From NCBI GenBank assembly GCA_009694045.1, contig SHVY01000029.1, forward strand, positions 1-41,793: DNA of 41,793 nucleotides, in the 5' to 3' direction. Made by a program: the position numbers and the translations under genes. Shown one piece after another: positions 1 to 7,726 of the stretch. The first letter of the stretch is position 1. Each line of letters opens with the position of its first letter. The notes below the pieces were generated by a model. It was given only the letters and a program-made list of their open reading frames with translations. It was not told the DNA's origin and searched no databases. This stretch comes from Alphaproteobacteria bacterium. Its GTDB lineage: Bacteria > Pseudomonadota > Alphaproteobacteria > SP197.

Positions 1-313
1 CAACTACATTTCTCACGGTGGAGTCACAGATAAAGGAAATGAATCGTAATGTTATAAATCAATTTCACACTCTTACCTTAACCTTCTCTCTGAAGGACCT
101 CCGCCACCCTGGAAGAGGCATAGAAGTTATTATACGTACACAGATTCCCATAACAAAAAAATTGGTTATTGATTAAATTTTTTTCTTTGTGTTTTTGGAG
201 TTATAGAAGTTACATTACTATCAATGCTATGGAATGATGTGGCAATTTCATAACACTAATATCATATTCCATTCTCTCCAAAAAATACGAGTTAATTCTT
301 CAATGTTATGATC
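1..313. other. AT-rich stretch without a recognisable gene
   Basis: This stretch is strongly AT-rich, with many A and T runs, unlike the GC-rich sequence that fills the rest of the window. I see no convincing coding frame, RNA gene or repeat in it. Together with the next gene it forms an AT-rich patch of about 700 bases that could be a foreign insertion or the edge of an island. The left end of the window cuts it, so its true extent is unknown. Confidence 0.5.
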
Positions 314-634
314 TTACTTTCCAAAACAATTTCGTATCTCAAAGTAAATTGTGTCATATAGCGCGGGTGCAGTTTTCCGATCAAAGCAATTTTTGATAGC
401 TAATGCGCCCACCGCAGAAAGAGCACAGAAATAAATCAATTTCATTTTCTTTGAATTGATAATTTTGAGTGCTTCATCGAGATCAACATTCGCGTCCGCC
501 ATGACCTGCATTAAATCTTGGATCCAAGATTTAAATGTATTATATGACAATTCGGAAACATAAAGAGATGTAGCCTTGGACTTCTTGTCGGGTGCTATAA
601 GTTTTCCTTCCAAATCCAAACATACTGAACTCAC
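314..634 (-). CDS. Small hypothetical protein in AT-rich patch
   Basis: I do not recognise this 106-residue protein. The likely start is a GTG codon at 634 (VSSVCLDLEGK). The N-terminal half is charged. Residues near 64-82 (KLIYFCALSAVGALAIKNCF) are hydrophobic enough for one membrane-spanning helix, with charged residues on both sides. Codons are AT-rich, unlike every other gene here, which points to a foreign origin. No neighbour lies on the same strand within 300 bases and the ribosome binding site is weak. It may be a small island gene or a chance open frame that survives because the region is AT-rich. No function can be given. Confidence 0.4.
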   Translation of the reverse strand: MSSVCLDLEGKLIAPDKKSKATSLYVSELSYNTFKSWIQDLMQVMADANVDLDEALKIINSKKMKLIYFCALSAVGALAIKNCFDRKTAPALYDTIYFEIRNCFGK

Positions 635-939
635 GGTGATATAATCTCAAGGATCGTTGTCCATACCGTAACGAACACAGTAAAGCAAGGCATCGGCCGC
701 CAACGTAATTAAGTGACCCCTAGAGTCCGACTCGGAATTCAGCGATAGCTTACTAAATTGCCGAGTTCGTCAGTCGCGCGCGCGCCGTCGTGTAGATGTC
801 GAAGCTGCTGTGGACCTCGGACCGGGTCTTTCACGGCGCGGCTGACACGCATGTCGTTTCGGTTCCAAAACGCGCTGCGGTAGGTTGCCCATTCGCAACC
901 AGTGTACTTTAGTGCGCGCATTCGATGAAAGCTGAATCC

Positions 940-1212
940 ATGGCCAGCAAGACCATCACCATCAGGGTACCGAAGGAGCTCAGCGACCAGCTCGACCGGC
1001 TCGCCCTGAGCATGAGGCGTAGCAAGTCGTTCCTCGTGACTGAGGCGCTCGCCTCCTACGTCGCGCTCAACGCGTGGCAGGTCGAGCAGATCGAAAAGGG
1101 CTTGGCCGAGGCGCGCTCCGGGGCGCCGGGGGTGCCCCAGGCCGATGTCGAGGCCTGGGTTCGCTCATCGAGAACGCTGAACGAGCGACCCAAGCCGGTG
1201 CCGAAACCTTGA
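940..1212 (+). CDS. Ribbon-helix-helix (CopG/ParD-type) antitoxin-like protein
   Basis: A protein of about 90 residues with an N-terminal ribbon-helix-helix DNA-binding domain: a beta strand (KTITIRVP), then helices around LSDQLDRLALSM and KSFLVTEALASYV. The C-terminal part (QVEQIEKGLAEARSG) matches the toxin-binding tail common in ParD/CopG antitoxins. I prefer the ATG at 940 (MASKTITIRV) to the one at 925, because relatives begin there and GAAAG lies about 8 bases upstream. Such proteins normally sit directly before a ParE/RelE toxin and repress their own promoter. The 130 bases downstream hold no toxin frame, only a GC-rich hairpin and then a gene on the other strand, so this is an orphan. 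The family is clear; the biological role is inferred. Confidence 0.75.
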   Translation: MASKTITIRVPKELSDQLDRLALSMRRSKSFLVTEALASYVALNAWQVEQIEKGLAEARSGAPGVPQADVEAWVRSSRTLNERPKPVPKP

Positions 1213-1291
1213 GTGGATGGGCTCCAATACCGGTGCATGAGGCGTCCGACCGGCCAAAGCGCCCCTCACCCTCCCAACGCTTCGCGTCGGG

Positions 1292-1320
1292 CCCCTCCCT
1301 CTCCCACGAGGGGCGAGGGG
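1292..1320. terminator. GC-rich hairpin between converging genes
   Basis: CCCCTC (1292-1297) pairs with GAGGGG (1315-1320), and CCTC (1298-1301) stacks with GAGG (1308-1311). It lies between the 3' ends of the plus-strand antitoxin gene and the minus-strand enolase-superfamily gene, where a bidirectional terminator would be useful. There is no T-run. Similar CCCTCCC/GGGAGGG hairpins occur at 8,760-8,836, so it may instead be a copy of a short intergenic repeat. Confidence 0.35.
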
Positions 1321-1346
1321 ATGGCACGGCGACGATTCCGCGCGCA

Positions 1347-2444
1347 TCACCCGACCTCCAGGAACGGCTCCCCCAGTACCTCCATCCTTGGTGTGACGCC
1401 GAGCCCCGGGGCGGTGGGCGCGGCCAGGCGGCCGTCCTTTGCTTCCGGCATGCCGGTGGCGTTGCTGACCGTCACCCAGTTGTTGAAGTCGACGGTGTGC
1501 AGGCGGAAGGCCTCGGGGGTGGAGAGGGAGAGGTGGGCCATGGCGGCGGTGTCGATGTCGGAGCCGCCGGTGTCCTCGACGGTGACCTTCATGCCGAGCT
1601 CGACGGCCGCGTCGCGCAACTGCCGGGCCTTGGTCACCCCGCCCACCCTGGCGAGCTTGAGCGTCACCCCGTCGGCCAGCCCCCGCGCCGCGAGCAGGGC
1701 CGCCAGCCCATCGATCGATTCGTCGAGCACCAGGGGGAACGGGCAATGCGGGCGGAGGGCCGCGCAGTCGGCTAGGCTGCGGCAGGGCTGCTCGAGGGTC
1801 AGGTCCAGGTCGCGGGCGAGGCCTACGAACCGGCGCGCGTCGCCGAGCGCCCAGCCGCCGTTGGCGTCGGCGAACAGCACCGTGCCGCGCGGTACGGCAG
1901 CGGCCACGGCGCGCACCCGCGCCACGTCTTCCGCCGGGTCGCCGCCGACCTTCACCTGAATGCGGCGGTAGCCGGCCCGGGTGTAATGGGTTGCTCTCTG
2001 CGCCATCACCGCGGGCGCGTCCTGGGAGACCGAACGGTAGAGGTCCACGGTCTCGCCGTAGCGGCCGCCCAGCAGCTCGGCCAGGGGCATTCCGGCGGTC
2101 TTTCCGAGGATGTCCCAGCAGGCCATGTCGATGGCCGCCTTGGCGTAATTATGGCCCATGAGGATCGCGTCCATGCGCCGGTTCAAGCGGACCACCTGGG
2201 TCGGATCCTCGCCGAGCAGCAGGGGGGCAAGCTCCTCGAGCGCCGCCCTGGCACCACCCGCGAACGCCGGGTCGTACGCGGCACCCAGGGGCGCCATCTC
2301 GCCCCAGCCGGTGACGTCGCCGTCGGTGTGCAAGGCCACGACGGTCGCATCGAACCCCAGCGCCGCCCGCCCGCCGGAGACGACGTAGGCGCCGTCCTTG
2401 AACGGCAAGTCCAGGCGATAGGCGGTGATCCGGGCGATGCGCAT
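1347..2444 (-). CDS. Mandelate racemase/muconate lactonizing enzyme family, probable cis-3-hydroxy-L-proline dehydratase
   Basis: Enolase-superfamily enzyme of 365 residues, the full usual length. The N-terminal capping domain is followed by a TIM barrel with K165 (IQVKVGG), metal ligands D193 (ADANGG), E218 (LEQP) and D241 (LDES), and a second catalytic K263 (TLKLARVGG). This two-lysine layout is typical of the MR/MLE branch. The stretches GHNYAKAAIDMACWD, GGRYGETVDLYRSVSQ and a C-terminus with VDFNNWV resemble cis-3-hydroxy-L-proline dehydratases and the related hydroxyproline-betaine epimerase. These act on proline-type compounds by removing the alpha proton. The gene follows a DAO-type flavoprotein by 9 bases on the same strand, consistent with a small amino-acid catabolic operon. 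Superfamily membership is certain from the residues; the exact substrate is inference. Confidence 0.85.
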   Translation of the reverse strand: MRIARITAYRLDLPFKDGAYVVSGGRAALGFDATVVALHTDGDVTGWGEMAPLGAAYDPAFAGGARAALEELAPLLLGEDPTQVVRLNRRMDAILMGHNYAKAAIDMACWDILGKTAGMPLAELLGGRYGETVDLYRSVSQDAPAVMAQRATHYTRAGYRRIQVKVGGDPAEDVARVRAVAAAVPRGTVLFADANGGWALGDARRFVGLARDLDLTLEQPCRSLADCAALRPHCPFPLVLDESIDGLAALLAARGLADGVTLKLARVGGVTKARQLRDAAVELGMKVTVEDTGGSDIDTAAMAHLSLSTPEAFRLHTVDFNNWVTVSNATGMPEAKDGRLAAPTAPGLGVTPRMEVLGEPFLEVG

Positions 2445-2453
2445 GGCCGGCCC

Positions 2454-3773
2454 TCACATCTCGGGTCCGGCGCGCCATTCCTCGAACTTGAGGCGGGCCC
2501 GCACACCCCAACCCATGAACGGCTGCGCCGGCAAACTCTCCGGCGGCCCGAAGGTCAGCATGTCGGACAGCAACTCCGAATCCTGACCGGTCGCCAGCTC
2601 GGCGATCATGCGGCCGCTGATCGTGCCCTTGGCGACGCCGACGCCGTTCTGGCAGATCGAGCCATAGACCCCGCTCGCGAGTTCGCCGAAGGAGATGCCG
2701 CGATTGCGCGAGATGCACAGCGAGCCGCCCCAGGTGTGCTCGAAGGTGACGTCGGGCAGCATAGGGAAGCGCCGGCGGAACGCGCGGGTGTGCTTGGCCC
2801 GGATGCCCTCGATCCTGGCCGGGTCGTAACGGGACTGGGGTTCGTAGGACAGCGAATTGCGGATCAGGATGCGGCGATCCCAAGTGAAGCGCAGCGTCGT
2901 GCCGCCGCGCGTGCCGGGGATGATGCCCCAGTCCGGCTCGCCGCCCAGGGCCATGACCTCGGCGTCGGTCAAGGGCCGGGTCAGGCTGGCGAACGTGAAC
3001 AGCGTGAAGATCCGCCCCTGCAGGAACCCGAAGGCGTTGGTGAACGCCTCGGTCGCCAGGATCAGCTTCGGCGCCGAAACGCCGCCGCCTGGGGTCTTCA
3101 CCCGAACCGGCTGGCCGTAGGAGACCTCGATCACCGGGCTGTCCTCGTACAGTTCGACCGACGGGGGCAGGGCATGGGCCAGCCCGCGCACCAGGGCCGC
3201 CGGCTGCATCAGATAGCAGCCGGGGGTGTGGATGCCGAAGGTGTACAGCGACGTACCGAGCCTAGCCCGCAGCGCCGGGGCGTCGAGCAGCGTGTAGGGT
3301 TCGCCCAGCCCATCGAGCCCCTTGGCGAACTCCGCGATCGACTTCTGGCCGTGCGGCACGGCGGCGGCGTGCACCTTGCCGCGCTTGCTCCAGTAGCAAT
3401 TGATCTGGTGGCTCTCGATCACCTCGGTCAGGTGCGCGAGGCCGGCACGGTTCAGCTTGGTCTGGCGCTGGCATTTGGCGATGTCGGCCATGTCGACGTT
3501 GTGCGGCAGGTCGATGGCGAACCCGGCGTTGCGCCCCGCCGAATTCAACCCGACCCGGCCCGCGTCGAGGATGATGACGCGATCGTTGGGCCGCAACTCC
3601 GCCAGCCGGCGGGCCGCGCCCAATCCAGTGTAGCCGGCGCCGATCACCAGCCAATCCGCCGTCTGCTCGCCCTCGAGAACCCGGGCCGGCGGCGCCGGGA
3701 CGGGCATGGTGTTGAACCAGCCGTTGGTGCGGTCGTCCTGCGGCAGATTCTTGATCTGGATCGTCGCGGTCAT
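2454..3773 (-). CDS. DAO-type FAD-dependent oxidoreductase
   Basis: A 439-residue cytoplasmic flavoprotein of the D-amino-acid oxidase / glycine oxidase fold. The dinucleotide-binding motif VIGAGYTGLGAARRL is at residues 43-57, after an N-terminal extension with the PVPAPP stretch often seen in gamma-glutamylputrescine-oxidase-like proteins. Further hallmarks are RVGLNSAGRNAGF, where FAD is held, and a C-terminal GVYGSICQNGVGVAKGTISG stretch that closes the FAD site. It would oxidise a C-N bond of an amine or amino acid. The next gene, an enolase-superfamily dehydratase, starts 9 bases downstream, so both may serve the breakdown of a proline derivative or other secondary amine. A 65-base gap separates it from hpnA upstream. 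The family call is firm; the substrate is unknown. Confidence 0.85.
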   Translation of the reverse strand: MTATIQIKNLPQDDRTNGWFNTMPVPAPPARVLEGEQTADWLVIGAGYTGLGAARRLAELRPNDRVIILDAGRVGLNSAGRNAGFAIDLPHNVDMADIAKCQRQTKLNRAGLAHLTEVIESHQINCYWSKRGKVHAAAVPHGQKSIAEFAKGLDGLGEPYTLLDAPALRARLGTSLYTFGIHTPGCYLMQPAALVRGLAHALPPSVELYEDSPVIEVSYGQPVRVKTPGGGVSAPKLILATEAFTNAFGFLQGRIFTLFTFASLTRPLTDAEVMALGGEPDWGIIPGTRGGTTLRFTWDRRILIRNSLSYEPQSRYDPARIEGIRAKHTRAFRRRFPMLPDVTFEHTWGGSLCISRNRGISFGELASGVYGSICQNGVGVAKGTISGRMIAELATGQDSELLSDMLTFGPPESLPAQPFMGWGVRARLKFEEWRAGPEM

Positions 3774-3838
3774 GGCGGCTCCTGGGGGGGGCGGCGCACG
3801 TTACGGCTTGATCGCGGCGCCGGCAACCGGCCCCATGG

Positions 3839-4828
3839 TCACGGGCAGAGTCCGCGCCGGCGGAAATCCTCGACGGCGTCGCGGATCGCCTCGCGGCCAG
3901 GGCGGGGTGCGTAGCCGAGGTCGCGGCGTGCCTTCTCGCTGGAATAGAACATCAGCTTCCGCGCCATCCGCAGGCCATCGACGGTGACGAACGGCTCGCG
4001 CCCGGACAGGCGGGCCCAGGCCTCGGCCATGACCGCGAGGGGCATGACCGCGCCATGGGGCAGGCGCAGCCGTGGCGGGCGGCGCCCGTAGAGGCCGGCG
4101 ATCTCCGCGAGAATATCCGACAGCCACAGGTCGTCGCCGCCGAGGACGTAGCGTTCGCCGATCGTCCCCTTCTCGTAGGCGAGGAGGTGTCCCGTCGCCA
4201 CGTCGTCGACGTGCACGATGTTGAGCCCGGTGTTGACGTAGGCCGGCATGCGACCGGCGGCCGCCTCGACGATCAGGCGCCCGGTGGGAGTGGGCTTCAC
4301 GTCGCCGGGTCCCATCGGGGTCGAGGGGTTGACGATGATGGCGGGCAGCCCCGCTTCGGCCACGAGCCGCGCGACCTCGATTTCGGCCCTGAGCTTCGAG
4401 CGTTTGTAGGGCCCGATGCTGTCCTGCGCCGACGCGGGCCGGGATTCGTCGCCCTGCCCGCCCTCCACGGCGGTCGCGAGGGTCGCCACGCTGCTGGTGT
4501 AGACGACGCGGCCGACGCCCGCGTCGAGCGCGGCCCGCATGAGGGCGACGGTTCCCTCGACATTGATGCGGTACATGCGGTCAGGGTCCGGCACCCAGAT
4601 GCGATAATCGGCGGCGCAATGAAACAGCGCGTCGCATCCGCGGACCGCCGTCGCGAGCGAGGCGTGATCGAGAAGATCGCCGACCACCGTTTCAACCCGG
4701 TGATCGGCGAGCTGGTCGCGGGGACTCTGGTCGCGCACGAGGGCGCGAACCGCATGACCCGCGGCGAGCAGACGCCGAGCGATCGCCGCGCCGACGAATC
4801 CGGACGCCCCGGTAACCAGCGCCTTCAC
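3839..4828 (-). CDS. hpnA: Hopanoid-associated NAD-dependent sugar epimerase HpnA
   Basis: Extended short-chain dehydrogenase of 329 residues. The NAD(P)-binding motif TGASGFVG lies at residues 6-13 and the catalytic YxxxK is in GPYKRSKLRAE. STPMGPGDVKPTPTGRLI and VHVDDVATGHLLA match HpnA closely. HpnA is known from hopanoid gene clusters, where it is thought to modify sugar or isoprenoid-linked groups; its substrate is not firmly established. The start is a GTG at 4828 that overlaps the stop of hpnL by four bases (GTGA), which indicates translational coupling. The frame stays open far upstream, but that part runs out of frame through hpnL and is not coding. HpnL and a CDP-alcohol phosphotransferase lie upstream in the same operon. 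Confidence 0.88.
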   Translation of the reverse strand: MKALVTGASGFVGAAIARRLLAAGHAVRALVRDQSPRDQLADHRVETVVGDLLDHASLATAVRGCDALFHCAADYRIWVPDPDRMYRINVEGTVALMRAALDAGVGRVVYTSSVATLATAVEGGQGDESRPASAQDSIGPYKRSKLRAEIEVARLVAEAGLPAIIVNPSTPMGPGDVKPTPTGRLIVEAAAGRMPAYVNTGLNIVHVDDVATGHLLAYEKGTIGERYVLGGDDLWLSDILAEIAGLYGRRPPRLRLPHGAVMPLAVMAEAWARLSGREPFVTVDGLRMARKLMFYSSEKARRDLGYAPRPGREAIRDAVEDFRRRGLCP

Positions 4829-5829
4829 GGCCGCCAGCCCGCATCGGGGCGCGAACCCGGGGTGGCGATGCCGACCACGACGCCGCCCGCGATCCAGACA
4901 ACTTCGCGCAACCGGCGCACCAGGGCCACGGCCACACCTACCGACGGATTGCCGAGGAGCACACCATACAGCAGCGCGAGGGCTGCTTCGGTCACGCCCA
5001 GGCTTCCCGGGATGAAACCGGTGGCCTGGCGCAGCAACTGGACCACCGCCTCGGCGGCCCAGATGTCCCAGGCGGAGAGCGGGAAGCCCAGCACGGCGGA
5101 AATCACATAGAGCTCGCCCGCCCCAAGCAACCAGCCGACGAAAGCCAGCGCGAGCGAGGCCCACAGGCGCAGGGGCGCATCGACGTACAGCCGTTCGAGT
5201 TCCCGATCCACGCCCCGGATCTGGTGCAACGCGGCCTCGAGACCCGCGGCCCAGGGATAGGCATGGACCCGGGCCGCCACCCGGGATGCCAAGCCGTAGC
5301 GCTGGACCAGGAAGAAACCGACGATCGCCGTCGTGTAGAGGACCAGCCCGGCCCCGGCCACGACGATCACGGCCCGCGCTGGCGCGAAGCCCAGCAGGAG
5401 GATGAAGCCCACCGCCAGGAACGGGATGTACGACAGCAGGATGGTGGTCTTGGCGACGATCACCGAGGCGATCGCGGCCCCCGGTTCCAGGCCAAGGTTC
5501 CGCACCAGCAAGAGGGCCTTCAGCGGCTCTCCTCCCACCCCCGCGAGCGGCGTCACCGTGTTCAAGGCCTCGCCGACCAAGCGCACGGACCACAGCCGGA
5601 TGAAGTCGCGGACATCGATCGCCAAGCCCGGCAGGACCGCGTGCCAACTGGCGGCATCGGCGGTGAAGGCGAGGACCGCGACGCCGAAAACGAGGAGCAG
5701 ACCCCAGCCCGCCTGCCCGACGAGCCCCGCCACCTGGCCCAAGTCGATGCGCGCGAGCACCGTCGCCAGGAGGCCAAGCCCCAGCAGAGCGAGGCCCCCC
5801 TTGATCCACCACCCTCCGGGCCTTGTCAC
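4825..5829 (-). CDS. hpnL: HpnL-like integral membrane protein (flippase-like, LPG-synthase TM fold)
   Basis: A membrane protein of about 334 residues with seven to eight hydrophobic segments, of the UPF0104 / lysylphosphatidylglycerol-synthase transmembrane family. Diagnostic stretches are NTVTPLAGVGGEPLKA near the N-terminal third and RQATGFIPGSLGVTEA near the C-terminus, a re-entrant-type motif pair of this family. Hopanoid clusters contain the HpnL branch; a role in lipid or lipid-linked sugar translocation is suspected but not proven. I place the start at a GTG (5829, VTRPGGWW), because the longer reading would overlap the upstream CDP-alcohol phosphotransferase by about 95 bases and adds an unlikely arginine/serine-rich head. 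It ends within the start of hpnA. Confidence 0.85.
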   Translation of the reverse strand: MTRPGGWWIKGGLALLGLGLLATVLARIDLGQVAGLVGQAGWGLLLVFGVAVLAFTADAASWHAVLPGLAIDVRDFIRLWSVRLVGEALNTVTPLAGVGGEPLKALLLVRNLGLEPGAAIASVIVAKTTILLSYIPFLAVGFILLLGFAPARAVIVVAGAGLVLYTTAIVGFFLVQRYGLASRVAARVHAYPWAAGLEAALHQIRGVDRELERLYVDAPLRLWASLALAFVGWLLGAGELYVISAVLGFPLSAWDIWAAEAVVQLLRQATGFIPGSLGVTEAALALLYGVLLGNPSVGVAVALVRRLREVVWIAGGVVVGIATPGSRPDAGWRP

Positions 5830-5854
5830 CGCGCGACGGGCCCGATCACGCGAC

Positions 5855-6487
5855 CTATTTCTCCGACTGCCGACGCCCGAGCCACCAGGCGAACAGGAGG
5901 GCGACGGCGGGGGTGACCGTGGCCGCGAGCCAAAGCAGCGTCTGGGCATAACCGAGCCAGGCGGCGATCGGAACCACGATCATCGCATCATCCGGGTCGA
6001 AACCCGCGAGGCCGGGCAGTTCGCCGGCGCGCGACCCTCGTTGCTTCTCGGCCCGCAGGACCAGGCCGAGGACCGCGACCACGGCGACCCCCGCGACCAC
6101 GCCGAGCAGCACCGCCGACCAGCCGAGCGAGCCGTGGCGCGAGCCGAAACCAAGACCCAGGAAGACGAGAGCGTTGCAGAGGGCATCGGAAACCAGGTCA
6201 TAGCGATGGCCGAAGCGGCTGGTCCGGCTCGAAAGCCGGGCCAACATCCCATCGGCGCGATCGAGCAGCATGGCGACGACGAAGAGAACCCCGCCGACGG
6301 CCCACCAGCCGGGATCGCCATGGGCGTAGGCCAGGGCGGCGGCGGCCCCGCAAGCCAGGCGAAGGGTCGTCAGGTGATTGGGCGTGACCGGGGTCCCGAC
6401 CAGGGGCGCCACCATGGGTCGGACGAGGCGGTGGATCCAGGTGTTATGGCTCATCGCGCTCCGGTTGATCTGGACCGCCGAGTCCAC
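5855..6487 (-). CDS. CDP-alcohol phosphatidyltransferase family membrane enzyme
   Basis: A 210-residue membrane enzyme with the complete CDP-alcohol phosphotransferase signature. D76 and D79-G80 are followed by A83-R84, then G93, D97 and D101, with exactly the family spacing. About five to six hydrophobic helices surround it. Such enzymes swap the CMP of a CDP-activated alcohol or diacylglycerol for another alcohol in phospholipid synthesis. The acceptor cannot be read from the sequence. It heads an operon with hpnL and hpnA. A nucleotidyltransferase of the phosphocholine-cytidylyltransferase type lies 1.2 kb away on the same strand and could supply the activated head group. An ATG at 6454 (MSHNTW) is a possible shorter start. 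Confidence 0.85.
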   Translation of the reverse strand: MDSAVQINRSAMSHNTWIHRLVRPMVAPLVGTPVTPNHLTTLRLACGAAAALAYAHGDPGWWAVGGVLFVVAMLLDRADGMLARLSSRTSRFGHRYDLVSDALCNALVFLGLGFGSRHGSLGWSAVLLGVVAGVAVVAVLGLVLRAEKQRGSRAGELPGLAGFDPDDAMIVVPIAAWLGYAQTLLWLAATVTPAVALLFAWWLGRRQSEK

Positions 6488-6547
6488 CCATCATAACGCT
6501 TCCTTACACGGCGCTGAGTTCGGCTGGCAAGCCAGTGCTCGTGCCTT

Positions 6548-6659
6548 GACTCCGACGGGTTGCTCACGATGCGTCGGGCCAAACCCCGGCGGACGATATT
6601 TCATCTTGTGCCCCGCCCCAAACGCGATGATGAATCTGGCATTTGTGGCGAACCACGAG
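6548..6659. repeat. Direct repeat, copy 1 (upstream of the PhyH gene)
   Basis: About 110 bases that match 7,540-7,650 in the same orientation at roughly three of four positions. Shared blocks are GACTCCGACGG at the left, ATCTTGTG in the middle, AAACGCGATGATG, and TTTGTGGCG further right. The two copies bracket the dioxygenase gene at 6,671-7,438 almost exactly. Copy 1 has lost the perfect hairpin that copy 2 keeps. It also covers the likely promoter and leader of the dioxygenase gene. Confidence 0.65.
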
Positions 6660-6670
6660 GTAGGCCCACG

Positions 6671-7438
6671 ATGTCTCTGCGTCTTTCGGTCGCGGCGCTC
6701 GAGCAGGACCAGATCGAGCAGTTCCATGCTCGTGGCTTCGCGGTGCTGCGCCGGGCCTTCAATGCCGAGGCGGTGCAACGGCTGAGTGCCTGGGCGCGTG
6801 CGCTCTCCGAGCTTCCCGACGTGTCGGGCGGTCATTGGGTCTATCGCGATCCGAGCCTGCGAAACCCGGCTGAACGCTTGATCACCCGGATCGAGCGGAT
6901 AGCCCCGTTCCATGAGGGATTCCGCGACGTCACCGTCGCGTTGTCGCCGCTGGTGGAGGAGCTTCTGGGCGAGAAGGCGGTCTTGTTCAAGGAGAAGATC
7001 AACTACAAGTTCCCCGGCGCCGACGGCTTCAAGCCACACCAGGATGCCCAGGCGGGATGGACGACCTACGCCGATTTCTTCGTCTCCGCCCTGGTGTCGA
7101 TCGATCGCGCGACGGCGGCGAATGGCTGTCTGCGGATCGTCGAGGGCTATCGGCACCACGGCCTGTTCAAGCTGTGGCAACCGCTGTCGGACGACGACCT
7201 GAGCGGGATGGATTGGGTCGACGTGCCGACCGAGCCGGGCGACGTCATCTTTTTCGACTGTTTCGTGCCGCACGCGTCGCAGCCCAACATGACCGACGAG
7301 ATTCGCCGCATCTACTACGCCACCTACAACCGGGCGTCGGCGGGCGACCACATTGACCAATACTATGCCGACAAGCACCGCAACTTTCCGCCCGACATCG
7401 ACCGCGACCCGGCGAAATCCTACGTCTTCCGGGTCTGA
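6671..7438 (+). CDS. Phytanoyl-CoA dioxygenase (PhyH) family Fe(II)/2-oxoglutarate oxygenase
   Basis: A 255-residue non-heme iron dioxygenase. The iron-binding triad is H123 and D125 (KPHQDAQ) with the distal H201 (CFVPHASQ). R212 or R213 (EIRRIYY) is placed to bind 2-oxoglutarate. Such enzymes hydroxylate small molecules; PhnY, which hydroxylates 2-aminoethylphosphonate, belongs to this family. The substrate here is not readable. It lies alone on the plus strand between a CDP-alcohol phosphotransferase and a nucleotidyltransferase on the minus strand. About 110-base direct repeats flank it on both sides, and a palindromic element begins two bases after its stop codon. That setting suggests the gene was moved in as a unit. 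Confidence 0.88.
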   Translation: MSLRLSVAALEQDQIEQFHARGFAVLRRAFNAEAVQRLSAWARALSELPDVSGGHWVYRDPSLRNPAERLITRIERIAPFHEGFRDVTVALSPLVEELLGEKAVLFKEKINYKFPGADGFKPHQDAQAGWTTYADFFVSALVSIDRATAANGCLRIVEGYRHHGLFKLWQPLSDDDLSGMDWVDVPTEPGDVIFFDCFVPHASQPNMTDEIRRIYYATYNRASAGDHIDQYYADKHRNFPPDIDRDPAKSYVFRV

Positions 7439-7439
7439 G

Positions 7440-7516
7440 CTAGTGTCGTGGTTTCGAAGTTCGCCCTATCACGCCGCAGCCCTCGGAGCGAACTTCGAAA
7501 CCAGAAACGACACTAG
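7440..7516. repeat. Palindromic element family A, copy 1
   Basis: An inverted repeat of 77 bases beginning CTAGTGTCGT and ending ACGACACTAG. The arms carry GGTTTCGAAGTTCGC and its complement; one arm has a 4-base insertion. The centre includes CGCCGCAGCC. Copies are at 8,494-8,567 (nearly the same) and 10,785-10,849 (worn, reversed). It starts two bases after the dioxygenase stop codon. Confidence 0.8.
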
Positions 7517-7534
7517 AATCAATAATTTTCTAGT

Positions 7535-7650
7535 GGTTCGACTCCGACGGATTGTTCCCGATCCGTCGGAGTCGAACCCCAAGTGAGACTCTACAATCTT
7601 GTGGTCCCCCCAAACACGATGATGGGGAATCATGCGTTTGCGTCGGACCA
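7535..7650. repeat. Direct repeat, copy 2, with a perfect 18-bp hairpin
   Basis: The left end is a hairpin: bases 7,535-7,552 pair without mismatch with 7,561-7,578 around an 8-base loop. From 7,540 on, the segment matches copy 1 at 6,548-6,659. It sits between palindromic elements A1 and B1. The hairpin could also end transcription of the dioxygenase gene, but no T-run follows. Confidence 0.65.
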
Positions 7651-7726
7651 TTAGTGTCCCTTCGATTCTAAAATTCACTCCGAGGGTTGCCGCGAGGCCG
7701 TTCGAATTTTAGAATGGGGACACTAG
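7651..7726. repeat. Palindromic element family B, copy 1
   Basis: A 76-base imperfect inverted repeat, TTAGTGTCCC at the left and GGGGACACTAG at the right. The arms contain ATTCTAAAATTC and GAATTTTAGAAT, and the centre reads CGAGGGTTGCCGCGAGG. The same centre occurs in copy 2 at 8,581-8,656. It overlaps the 3' end of the nucleotidyltransferase gene and supplies its last codons and stop. Confidence 0.8.

Noticed and set aside
739-921. A 60-codon open frame on the minus strand
   Set aside because: No recognisable family, no ribosome site, and it starts within a few bases of the antitoxin leader. I could not support it as a gene.
1213-1346. ParE-type toxin partner of the RHH antitoxin
   Set aside because: Frames after the antitoxin stop show no ParE/RelE features; the sequence is a GC-rich hairpin and the 3' flank of the opposite gene.
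1986-3914. A 642-codon open frame on the plus strand opposite two catabolic genes
   Set aside because: It is antisense to the enolase-superfamily and DAO genes, has no family signature, and is rich in R, G, A, H and Q as expected from the reverse of GC-rich codons. Several other long antisense frames (5,402-6,496, 18,581-20,128, 21,790-24,264, 24,354-26,228) were dropped for the same reason.
3839-5812. One 657-residue protein joining HpnL and HpnA
   Set aside because: The upstream 328 codons run out of frame through hpnL and give an arginine/glycine-rich sequence without family features. HpnA starts at GTG 4828.
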